Part shown: piece after piece, positions 40,011-49,100 of the stretch
Layout: each line of letters opens with the position of its first letter
Position numbering within the stretch: the stretch's first letter is position 1
Assembly: GCF_016772475.1 (NCBI RefSeq)
Contig: NZ_CP068595.1
Coordinates: 7,413,533 to 7,477,532, forward strand
Direction of reading: 5' to 3'
Length of the DNA: 64,000 nucleotides
Source of the DNA: Paenibacillus sonchi
Lineage (GTDB): Bacteria; Bacillota; Bacilli; Paenibacillales; Paenibacillaceae
Program-made: the position numbers and the translations under genes
The notes under the pieces: model-generated
What the model saw: only the letters and a program-made list of their open reading frames with translations
Told to the model about the DNA's origin: nothing
The model's database searches: none

Positions 40011-40646
40011 GAAAGACGATCAAACAGATACATTAATTCTAAGTTATTGTTAAAAGTACGCTATCCGAAGTTTAATTTCCGTTATTTTCATTTATGCTAT
40101 GAGATGCATATAATTAATTTAGAATTATTAATCATTTTTGATGTAACTTTCACGGAGAAACAAGGGAGAAGATTATACAAAACCAGATTTAAACTACTTC
40201 GTCAATAAAGAAATATGTTATACCCCTTTTCTAGAAAACTTTAGTTAATTCGGGTTTCCCCATCTTAAAGAACAATCATACTTATTAACAAACGACCGAG
40301 AAACTACATCTTGCCCTCTTTAACAAACTTTGACGCTTACCACAGAAGTACTTACTAACAATTACTAATGGGCAGTTATGTTTTGGAGGAACAAGATTTG
40401 ATTTATATTCAGATTTAATTTTCAAGGTACTGTTTAGAACAGTAATTAACGAATATTAGTTTCGGCACAAAAGGCGACGTTCATTCTCTATTCTGAATGA
40501 ACTGTCGTCTTTTCATTTCTGATAAAGAAAACAAACATGCACAACGCATATCCCATTATATGTATATTTATAACACTTTTTTATATTCATGTATCTTGGT
40601 TGCCTTTTTTAAGTTCATCCCCATTTAATACTTGAAAGGAGATGGA
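40011..40646. other. AT-rich non-coding junction before the mobile region
   Basis: No supported gene. It holds a weak copy of the regulon box near 40522-40552 (AAACAAACATGCACAACGCAT) without a matching -10, and the terminator at 40468-40514. The left edge of the integrative-element DNA must lie in or near here, but I found no second copy of the tRNA-Leu fragment. Confidence 0.5.
40468..40514 (+). terminator. intrinsic terminator
   Basis: AAAGGCGAC-TTCATTC stem with GAATGAA-GTCGTCTTTT, then TCATTTCT. The preceding gene is not visible. Confidence 0.65.
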
Positions 40647-41060
40647 ATGATGCGAAATGGTAACAAAGATAATGAAGCGGTAGAGAAGGCCTTTAGTAGT
40701 TATGTAAAAACATGCTTACGCCATTCAAGTAGGGATTACTTCAGAAAAATGCTTCACCATTCTGCGCATACGACTTTACTTGATGAAAGGAAAATTCGTA
40801 ATTATAGTCTCAGTGTAAGTATTTATTTGCCATCTTTATTACAGGTTGAAGATAAGCAAGCCATCTTACAAATAATCAATGAGCTTAATTTAAGTCCTGT
40901 CGAAAAGAAAATCTTGTATTTAAAATATGTTAGAGACCAAACAGATAAAGATATTGCTAACAGCCTCGGTATAACCAGACAAGCTGTGAGCAAAACCAAA
41001 GCTCATACATTAATAAAAATAAAAAGTTATTTCAACTCGCACTTTCAAATTCGAAATTAG
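40647..41060 (+). CDS. sigma-like regulator (Tn916 ORF7-like)
   Basis: 137 residues from ATG 40647 (AAAGGAG upstream). The C-terminal half has a sigma region-4-type helix-turn-helix (LSPVEKKILYLKYVRDQTDKDIANSLGITRQAVSK; quoted in parts, about residues 85-120). Small sigma-70-like proteins of this kind sit at the regulatory end of Tn916-like elements and activate transfer or excision genes. Followed after 32 bases by an ORF8-like gene. Confidence 0.7.
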   Translation: MMRNGNKDNEAVEKAFSSYVKTCLRHSSRDYFRKMLHHSAHTTLLDERKIRNYSLSVSIYLPSLLQVEDKQAILQIINELNLSPVEKKILYLKYVRDQTDKDIANSLGITRQAVSKTKAHTLIKIKSYFNSHFQIRN

Positions 41061-41092
41061 AGAAAAACACCTTCATAAGGGATGGTATCATC

Positions 41093-41299
41093 ATGGAAGA
41101 AATAGAGTTCTTAATAGAGTTAGCTCAAAGTGGCAATCGTGATGCCGAAGAAGAGTTAATTTTCCGTTATCAACCATTGATCAACAAATATTCTCGACTT
41201 AATGGATATCTTGACGAAGATTGTAAACAACATCTAACCATAGAGTTTATTTTAGCAATTCGTCGGTTTGATCTTGATCGTTATCGCTTTTATCACTGA
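41093..41299 (+). CDS. helix-turn-helix protein (Tn916 ORF8-like)
   Basis: 68 residues, with IELAQSGNRDAEEELIFRYQPLI and a DLDRYRF end, matching the short helix-turn-helix proteins found next to the ORF7-like regulator. Usual size for the family. ATG with AAGGGATGG upstream. Probably co-transcribed with 40647-41060. Confidence 0.65.
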   Translation: MEEIEFLIELAQSGNRDAEEELIFRYQPLINKYSRLNGYLDEDCKQHLTIEFILAIRRFDLDRYRFYH

Positions 41300-41803
41300 T
41301 GGATAATTCAACGATTACGAATTGTTCATTCAAAACAATAATGCTACCCTTCGTTGACTCACTACTACAGTGAGTCATTTTACTGTACTAGTCAGGAAAC
41401 GTCTCTGTATTTTATTAATATTGAGTTGCCCTTGTTATGACTCTTCCCCATATATATTACAGGAGACAAGTTATTAAGCGTAATCCTGCATGCCCTTTGA
41501 CAACCCCATATTTCCTATACAGGTACATTCCTTTTGCTACTGCGACCAGCTAAAGCGACAGAGCGGAGGCGCCATGACGGTCTAAATAAAGGACCAGAGC
41601 GATTAGTTTTCCGGCTCCAATCATCCTCTGGTGGGATGAATCGCGATGACCAGCATTTGGGATAATGATACTTCTGCCCGGCCAACGTTTCGGTATTGGG
41701 GGCAGCTCGCTCGGATGAGGGGGAGCTTTGAGATCAAAGCTATGATGCCGAATAACCAACGGCTGCTTGTAATAGGATTTCTTCATAATAGGAGGATTAG
41801 TAT
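41300..41803. promoter_or_regulatory. structured non-coding leader of the excisionase gene
   Basis: No gene. A TTGACA lies at 41497-41502. Hairpins: CTGCCC..CCAA / TTGG..GGGCAG at 41674-41705, and AGCTTTG / CAAAGCT at 41724-41741. The GC-rich 41530-41760 stretch contrasts with its AT-rich flanks. It may be an attenuator or antisense-controlled leader, or part of an origin; this is not decidable by eye. Confidence 0.4.
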
Positions 41804-42070
41804 ATGCAAAGTGATGCAATAAAAATAGAAATTGAAACCATCCTGCAACTTATGTACCGTGACTATCCCGACGTCGTTAACGTTAATCAGTTATGTATCA
41901 TGCTAGGTAATATTAGCACGAAGAGCGCATACAAACTTCTTCACACCGATACCATCTCGTATTTTAAGATTGGCCGAACATATAAAATTCCTAAAATCCA
42001 TGTCATAGTCTATCTTTCCAGCATTCTAATTGATAAATCCAGAATTCACTTTCGCGCTTTACCGCATTGA
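41804..42070 (+). CDS. xis: excisionase / DNA-binding protein
   Basis: 88 residues with a MerR/excisionase-type winged helix: VNVNQLCIMLGNISTKSAYKLLHTDTISYFKIGRTYKIPK, where the final IGR.Y.IPK strand is typical. RBS ATAGGAGG 7-8 bases before the ATG. Immediately upstream of the integrase gene, the usual arrangement in which Xis directs excision. Confidence 0.78.
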   Translation: MQSDAIKIEIETILQLMYRDYPDVVNVNQLCIMLGNISTKSAYKLLHTDTISYFKIGRTYKIPKIHVIVYLSSILIDKSRIHFRALPH

Positions 42071-42147
42071 ACCTTTTCCACCCAACGTGTTATAATTAAT
42101 GCGTCAATGGTAGGATCAATGCGGGCTGCTATGAAGGAGGAATACTC

Positions 42148-43357
42148 ATGGTAGCAGGCCACCTACAAGAAAAAAAGGGTCTTTTTTATATAGTCTTGAA
42201 TTGCAAGGACGAAGAAGGTAAGAGAAAACCAAAGTGGATTCCTACTGGACTTACGGTGAAAGGTAACAAAAAAAGAGCAGAAGCATTGCTATTAGAGACA
42301 AGGAGGGAATTTACTCTTCTTTTAAATGCTACTGAGAAAGAACCGATAGTTGAAGAAATTATCGAAGAAATGCCAGCCGAAGAGCCATTTGATCAGGGCC
42401 CCCTATTTTCTGTCTTCATGCTTCAGTGGCTAGCAATGATGAAACATCAAGTTGAATTTATCACCTATGCTTCGTACCACAATGTCATTACTAATCATAT
42501 TGTTCCTTACTTCGAAGAAAAGGGGTTATTTCTCAAAGAATTATTACCAAGTCACATACAAGATTACTATCAATATGAGCTTGAAGAAAATGGAGTAACA
42601 ACCAACACGGTTCTCCATTATCACGCTAATATTCGCAAAGCTCTAAAACATGCTCTCAAAAATGATTTAATTAACACTAATCCGGCAGATAAGATTGAAA
42701 GACCAAAGAAAAATGATTTTGTAGGCAGTTTTTACAACAAGCAGGAGACTAATATTCTGTTTGAAAAAGTTAAAGGCGAACTGATAGAGCTAGCAGTCAT
42801 TCTTGCCGCTTTTTATGGATTGCGGCGAAGTGAAGTAGTTGGGTTGAAATGGACAGCTATAAATTTTGAAAACAAAACGATTAGTATTAGGCACACTGTA
42901 ACACCGGTTTATTTTGAAGGTCAGGAACACATCATTGAAAAGGACCGGGCTAAAAACAAACCAAGTCGCCGCACCTTACCTCTTGTGCCAGCCTTTGAGG
43001 AATTACTGCTGCGTATTCGTGAGCTTCAAGCTCTCAATAAAGCCATATGTGGTAAATCCTACTGCACTGATTACGAGGAGTATATCTATCTGGATAAGTT
43101 AGGACAACGAATTAAACCCGGCTATATCACACAGAACTTCACTAGAACGCTTAAAAAAAATGGTCTTCGTCATATTCGTTATCACGACCTGCGTCATAGT
43201 TGTGCAAGCCTTCTACTCGCTAATGGAGTCAGTATGAAAGAAATTCAGGAATGGCTGGGACACAGCAACTATTCTACAACGGCCAATTTATTCTCACTTG
43301 GAATACAGTTCCAAAGTATCTTCAGCATCAACAATGAGTGGTGTTTTGGTCTTTTAA
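42148..43357 (+). CDS. int: tyrosine site-specific integrase (frameshift before catalytic Tyr)
   Basis: As read, one frame runs to 43602, but homology-like sequence leaves it at 43285-43292. An AP2-like N-domain, core-binding domain (~95-180) and catalytic domain follow, with Arg in YGLRRSEV, HDLRHSC and LGHS. The last box should be TTANIYSHLEY; the given frame reads TTANLFSLGIQ, while YSHLEYSSKVSSA lies in the next frame, ending at TAA 43355-43357. The fault is about two missing bases (or one extra), not a plain homopolymer. If real, the catalytic Tyr is lost and the enzyme is dead. Length restored ~403, normal for the family. Confidence 0.82.
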
Positions 43358-43412
43358 TAAAAAAGATCGCACTGCCCTCAATACTACATGAGAGTCATGC
43401 GATCTTCTCCTC

Positions 43413-43785
43413 GTTCTCTCCTCCGGAAAAAGGAGAGAACTGCAGGAGAGAACTCGATAAAAAGTTCTCTCCTAAGCTGTTTCAAAAACCAAGGTTTTTC
43501 GGAAAAACCCTTATAAATCAAGGATGCCGAGGACGGGGGTCGAACCCGTACGGTACTCACGTACCGCAGGATTTTAAGTCCCAGAAGTCATTTGGACTTT
43601 AACCCCCTGCAGTGGAATATAAGGGAACCTACAATCCGCAAAAAACCTTGTAGAATCAAGGATTTTTTACGGTTTTTCGTGTTTTCCTTAGAGCCACAAG
43701 GGTTTCCGGCAACAAGCAACAGAAAGAGCAAATTTAGCCTTTGGAGAGAACTGCGAGAGAACTCGGAGAGAAAAATGAGAGAACC
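43413..43785. repeat. AGGAGAGAAC repeats on both sides of the att core
   Basis: Left: four exact 10-base copies, at 43413-43422 (inverted), 43431-43440, 43444-43453 and 43464-43473 (inverted). Right: imperfect copies at 43742-43751, 43753-43762, 43764-43773 and 43776-43785. They surround the tRNA fragment as integrase arm-type sites surround an attP core. A CCG..CCTTG / CAAGG..CGG hairpin with a T run is at 43637-43674. Confidence 0.6.
43525..43581 (-). other. tRNA-Leu(UAA) 3' fragment, probable att core
   Basis: Reading minus: anticodon stem-loop with TTAAAA, the long variable arm, the T arm with GGTTCGA and the acceptor end CCTCGGCA, as in tRNA-Leu(UAA). It lacks the acceptor 5' strand and the D arm, so it is not a working tRNA gene. 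Such 3' fragments are left by elements that integrate into tRNA genes. Confidence 0.75.
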
Positions 43786-43843
43786 AGCCCGCTCCCTACC
43801 ATTGACAATATGTTCGGAGCAAACCTCCGGGGAGGTTTTTACA

Positions 43844-44635
43844 ATGACACGAACAACCGTTATCACCATTGCCAATCAAAAAGGTGGCACAGGCAAGACA
43901 ACCACCGCCTACAATCTGGCGTGCGCCTTGTCCCATGAAAATAAGAAAGTGCTGCTGGTTGATTTCGACCCACAAGGCAATCTAAGTATGTGCTTTGGAA
44001 TTGAAAATCCAGACCAGCTTAAGTTTTCAATGTTCAATATTATGAATGCCCTCATGAGCGACGAACCACTGCCGGCTCCAGATGAATACATTCATAATCA
44101 TGGCAATATAGACCTCATCCCAAGTAACATTGAACTATCCGTTGCTGAGATTAATTTAAGAGATGAAATGGGTGGTGAAAAGACTCTCACCACATTGCTG
44201 GAATCCATGAAGCAAAGATATGACTATATCATTATAGACACAAATCCTTCTCTTGGTCTACTTACGATAAATGCTCTTGCTGCCAGCGACAGTGTGTTAA
44301 TACCGGTAAATCCTCAGTTATGGTCAGCGACAGGCTTAACTCAGCTTCTGAAAATTATCATCAAGGTAAAGAAACGAATTAATCCGCGGATTAGCATAAC
44401 CGGGATTTTAATGACCATGTGTGATACCAGAACCAATTTATATAAAGAAGCCTTTCGGTTAGTGAAAGCTTATTACCAGGAAACTGTCCGCATCTTTGAT
44501 GTTCAGATCCCTCTTTCCGTCAAAGTCGGAGAGGCGAATTTCTATAGTCAAAGCATTATTGAATTCAATCCTAAGTCGAAGGTAGCCACAGCTTATTGCA
44601 GTTTAGCGAAGGAGCTGATGCAAGGTGAGCAATAA
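43844..44635 (+). CDS. parA: ParA-family ATPase
   Basis: 263 residues from ATG 43844 (GGGGAGG 8 bases upstream; the open frame extends to 43592 without a site). The deviant Walker A KGGTGKTTT is near residue 14, switch DFDPQGN, and IIDTNPSLG. Partitions or stabilises the element, in its circular or replicating form, together with ParB. Overlaps parB by 11 bases. Confidence 0.92.
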   Translation: MTRTTVITIANQKGGTGKTTTAYNLACALSHENKKVLLVDFDPQGNLSMCFGIENPDQLKFSMFNIMNALMSDEPLPAPDEYIHNHGNIDLIPSNIELSVAEINLRDEMGGEKTLTTLLESMKQRYDYIIIDTNPSLGLLTINALAASDSVLIPVNPQLWSATGLTQLLKIIIKVKKRINPRISITGILMTMCDTRTNLYKEAFRLVKAYYQETVRIFDVQIPLSVKVGEANFYSQSIIEFNPKSKVATAYCSLAKELMQGEQ

Positions 44636-45665
44636 GCGACCTACTCCTAAGCTTTCAAGCATTGATGAGCTTTTACTTTTGTCTGAAGGATCAAATCACA
44701 CAACATCATCTCCAGAAAATTCAGGAGTCAGTTCTCTTCTACTCTCCAGCCTTTTTCCCTTTCATAAACATCCATTTAAGCTGTATGAGGGCAAAAAACT
44801 GGATGACCTAATCGAAAGCGTCCTGGAAAATGGTGTCCTAATTCCCGTTATAGTCCGCCCAATGGAACAAGATTCCTATGAAATCCTCTCTGGGCATAAT
44901 CGCGTCAATGCCGCTAAAGCCGCTGGGTTACTTTCTATCCCTTCCATTGTTAAAGAACATTTGACGGAAGCAGAAGCAGTAATTATCGTGGTGGACACCA
45001 ATTTTCATCAACGCTCCATTCAGGACATGTTGCCCAGTGAACTTTCTCGTGCCCTGCAGATGCAGCTTGAAGCATGTAAAGAAGCTAAGCAAAAACAAAG
45101 TAAAATTATTCAGCTTGAAAACGGCGTGATCCCTTATAACACCGAGGATTCTGAGTCCTCTGTCCCAGTGGGACAGCGAACTTGGAGTGTGGATGAAGTT
45201 TCCGAGAAAAACGATATGAGCCCAACCAATATCAAACGATATTTGCGCTTGAATCATCTTCTACCAGAACTCATGGAAAGAGTCGATCAAGGTGAAATCA
45301 AACTTCGCCCGGCCGTCGATCTCTCTTACCTGAAACTGCAAGAACAACAAACCGTGGAATCTTTAATTCATGAACAAGGCTTTAAAGTAGATATGAAAAA
45401 ATCCGAGCTGCTTCGAGCAAAATCAGAAAATCATAATTTAACTGAGCAAGCCGCATCAGCGATCCTTTCCGGTGAGTCTAGCCGGAAACCAAAAAATAAG
45501 GTTCCTGCTCCATTCAAACTAAAGCATAAAGTATATGCCAAATATTTCTCTCCTGAGAGTAAAGCCGCAGAAGTTGAGGAAATCATCGATAAAGCTTTAA
45601 CCCTATATTTTTCGCTCCAGTCAGAGCCTGAACAACATCCCTTAATTGAAGAGGAGGAAATTTAA
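44625..45665 (+). CDS. parB: ParB-family partition protein
   Basis: 346 residues, GTG start inside the end of parA. The ParB/sulfiredoxin domain has LSGHNRVNAAKAAG near 89 and the following TEAEAVIIVVDTN. A helix-turn-helix (VDEVSEKNDMSPTNIKRYLRL) is at about 190-210. No parS site was recognised by eye. It overlaps the next gene by one base (ATGG after TTTA), so parA, parB and 45665 are one unit. Confidence 0.9.
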   Translation: MSNKRPTPKLSSIDELLLLSEGSNHTTSSPENSGVSSLLLSSLFPFHKHPFKLYEGKKLDDLIESVLENGVLIPVIVRPMEQDSYEILSGHNRVNAAKAAGLLSIPSIVKEHLTEAEAVIIVVDTNFHQRSIQDMLPSELSRALQMQLEACKEAKQKQSKIIQLENGVIPYNTEDSESSVPVGQRTWSVDEVSEKNDMSPTNIKRYLRLNHLLPELMERVDQGEIKLRPAVDLSYLKLQEQQTVESLIHEQGFKVDMKKSELLRAKSENHNLTEQAASAILSGESSRKPKNKVPAPFKLKHKVYAKYFSPESKAAEVEEIIDKALTLYFSLQSEPEQHPLIEEEEI

Positions 45666-46093
45666 TGGTATTCAAAGATCTGGCCCATGAACAGTTTTAT
45701 GAAGGTAATGTCATTCGCGCTGAGCGTCAACACGATTCTTACCGATCCGCTCTGTTTTATCTGTTAGGCCTTACAGAAGATACACGCCGTCACATTAATG
45801 ATCTTTATGATTTCAGAGAAGACAGCATTAGGCTAGATGGCTTAAACAACGGCTGGCAGACAGGCACAACAGTCCGTCTTACCCGTCTCGCATTTAACCT
45901 CTATTCGGGCTATACGGGAGAACATGAAGAAGAGACCCTCTCTTTCAGCCCCTATTATCTGTTCGATAATGGACTCATGCCATATTTCTTTGAAGGGATC
46001 AAGCTTCGCTATCCAGCCTATGCCGTGGATATCAAACGAGATTGGCTCCCCTTTGTACCAGATAAAGACATCTATGATGAGCTGGAACAATAA
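45665..46093 (+). CDS. element-encoded 142-residue protein, possibly DUF6075
   Basis: Acidic, soluble, with QHDSYRSALFYLLGLTEDTRRHI, TVRLTRLAFNLYSG and a PYYLFDNGLMPYFFEGI tail. Proteins of this size and pattern occur between parB and the large helicase in Bacillota integrative elements; DUF6075 is my best recollection, unverified. Function unknown. RBS GAGGAGG within the parB end. Confidence 0.55.
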   Translation: MVFKDLAHEQFYEGNVIRAERQHDSYRSALFYLLGLTEDTRRHINDLYDFREDSIRLDGLNNGWQTGTTVRLTRLAFNLYSGYTGEHEEETLSFSPYYLFDNGLMPYFFEGIKLRYPAYAVDIKRDWLPFVPDKDIYDELEQ

Positions 46094-46129
46094 AAGTCAC
46101 ACGATCCACAGGAAGGGAGGATAACCATC

Positions 46130-49100
46130 GTGGCTCGTGTTGATATGCTCCAGGTAATCTATAAATCTGCTGTATCACAGATTTCTCTCTCTCCGAAAAA
46201 TTGGATGAATTATTTGGAATTCGCTGCCGGAATCTATAAATACTCCTTTGATAACAGTCTGCTGATCTATGCTCAGAACCCAACTGCCACCATGCTGGCT
46301 CCTCTCCCCCTTTGGAATCAGATAGGTCGTTATGTGAAAAAGGGGAAAAGAGTATCGCCGTTTGCGATTTTCAGCTGGGGAGTCCTGTGCTGAATCACCT
46401 GTTTGATATCACTCAAACTACAGGGAAATCGGCTCCTGCACTCTGGAACCTGGAGCAAATAGACCAAGTTGAATTAGCGGGACGCTTGACTTCCTATGAC
46501 ACCATGGACCTTTCCAATGCCATCTTCGATCTGACCAAAGCATCTGTTGGTTCTGCTTGGGATGAGCTGCTGCAAGACTTCGAGCACGATGTCGAGAATC
46601 ACTTTCTCGGTACACTCCCCCTGCATGGCTTAGAGCAACATATGGCTGATCTAATTATGGACAGCGTTCGCTATCTTATCCACCGCCGCTGCCAGCTGCC
46701 AGAACCTAATGGAATTGAATTCGCTACCATTACACATTTGGATACTCTTCCTCTTGTCGCTCGTTTGGGCTATCAGGTAAATGACATCGCCCGCAGCTTG
46801 CTTAACGATATTGCCCGATTTATTAAAATCATGGAAAACGAAAGGAGTACCTTTTATGAACAAGAAGGAACATCCGAGCCTAACCTATCACGAGATCGAC
46901 GGTCTGCTATATCCCGACCTGCAAATCTCGGGCAATCTGGAAGCGAACCAGCAGCCGCTAGGCAAGTATGGGCGGATGGCGATGAACCATCTACGCAACC
47001 ATCACCCACAGCGCTTCCTAATTCTTCAAATGCAAGGCGATCTGATGGAGAAAATACACCAAGTCGAACAGGAAGCACTGGAACGGTTGGAGCAGTTGAG
47101 CGAGCAACTGCTTCGACTCCAGCCGATGCCGGAGACCGAGGATACCCTAGTGCGGACGCGCCATCTGAATCAGATCAAATCGACAGCAGAAGAACTGGTG
47201 CTGAACGAAATCGTGCTGAGACCGAGATAACCGCACCTTCACCTCCCGCTATTCATAAGCACCCCCCTTCCCCGGAGCCGCCTGCAAGCGGTTCTTTTTT
47301 TATGCCTGAAATTGACGACGGTGCAGAAAAACATACTGCCGAGGAAATGCTCGAGTACTTGTTGCGTAGTGATCAGGGAAAATCAGTGATTAAACCACGC
47401 ATTTACCAATTCGTGACTGAGCAGCATCCCGTTAAACCTGCCGCTCTAGTCTCACTGCTCAAAGTAGTCTATGGAATTGGAGGCGCATGGGGCAGCTTTG
47501 CCAATGACCTGAAGGGATATATGACGAATAGCAAAGGAATGGAATTGGAATGGAAGGAAGCCGATGGAACCCATCGAGAAGGGCTTACCTGGAATAGGGT
47601 AGCAGCTATGATACTACAGCTAATTCAGGAAGGGCGTTATGATGAACAATTCGCCCCCTTCCCGCTGGAAGAACCGGAGTGGACTTTATTCGACTTTGCC
47701 GAACAACAATCCCATGAAGAAAAACAGGAATTAGACATCCACTCTATGGAGTCTGTTGAAATCTTACCTAAACTGTCTGAAGAAGATACAGCTACTGTTC
47801 CAATACCTCCTAGCGAGGCTAAGGAAGACGCTTTTGAGGAAGGTACGTTCAACTCAGAGCCGTCTTCTATCGCCGATCCTATCCATGCCGTCAACTATCG
47901 CTTTAATCCTGAAGCCTCTCCCTATGTGTCCGGCCCCAAAAGCAAGTATAAGCGAAATGTAGAAGCAATCCGCTTGCTTAAACATCTAGAAGCCGACCAG
48001 CGTCAGGCTACACCGGAAGAACAACAGATCCTGGCCGGTTATGTGGGCTGGGGCGGATTAGCAAATGCTTTCCACTCTACGGCATCTGGTTGGGAGGGTG
48101 AATATACCGAGTTGAAACAATTACTTGATAATGAAGAGTACGACGCAGCACGTAATTCTACAATTACTGCCTTTTACACCGAACAATCAGTTATTCAACC
48201 GATTTATACTACCTTACAGCGGTTTGGGCTAACAGATGGAATTGGACGCAAGCTGTTAGAGCCGTCCATGGGTACAGGCAATTTCTTCTCTGTACTGCCG
48301 CCGGAATGGAATCAAGCCGAGCTTCACGGGGTGGAATTGGATCAACTGACCGGCAGAATTTCTCGACAGTTGTACCCTCAAGCCACAGTTCACCTTCAGG
48401 GCTTTGAAACAGTAGATTGGAGAAATACTCGTTTTGATGCGGTGTTTTCTAATATTCCGTTCAACAATATTCGCATCTTTGACCAGCACTATCAAAGCAA
48501 TCATTTAATTCACGATTACTTTTTCATTAAAGCTCTAGACCTGTTGAAACCCGGTGGTGTTCTCGCCTTCATTGTCAGCAAGGGAACGATGGACAAACAG
48601 GATTCTTCAGTTCGAGAAATTCTGGCCCAAAAAGCTGACCTTATCGGTGCTGTTCGGCTACCTAATACGACCTTTCAAGTTCTGGCTGGAACTACCGTAA
48701 CCACGGATATTGTCTTTTTACAAAAACGGGAGCAGCCGCTTTCACTGAATAAAGAAGACATGCCAGAATGGGTGTTCATCGGGACAACGTCAGACGGAAT
48801 TCCTATAAATCGCTATTACCTCAGTAACCCCGACCATTTGTTGGGTCGGATGATTTGGGATCGTGGGATGCACGGGGTCGAGCAAACCGCTTGCGTGCCC
48901 GATGAAAACCAACAATTATACGACGTACTGGAGCAGGCGCTGGAAAGATTGCAGGCTGTCATCCCTTCTCTTCCACCTTCAGAGAGTGAGTCAAAACCAT
49001 CGGTGCTGATAGACACGGATGAACCGAAGCGCTTAGAAGCACCAGCGGGCACCAAAAACTTCACCTATATCATCGAACAAGGACAGATCTATTATTGCGA

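Noticed and set aside
40647..43357. Complete Tn916-like element ending at int
   Set aside because: No relaxase, coupling protein or VirB4-like gene lies to the left; esterase and two-component genes are found instead.
43525..43581. Possible tRNA-Leu gene
   Set aside because: Only the 3' half is present; acceptor 5' strand and D arm are missing, so it is listed as an att fragment.
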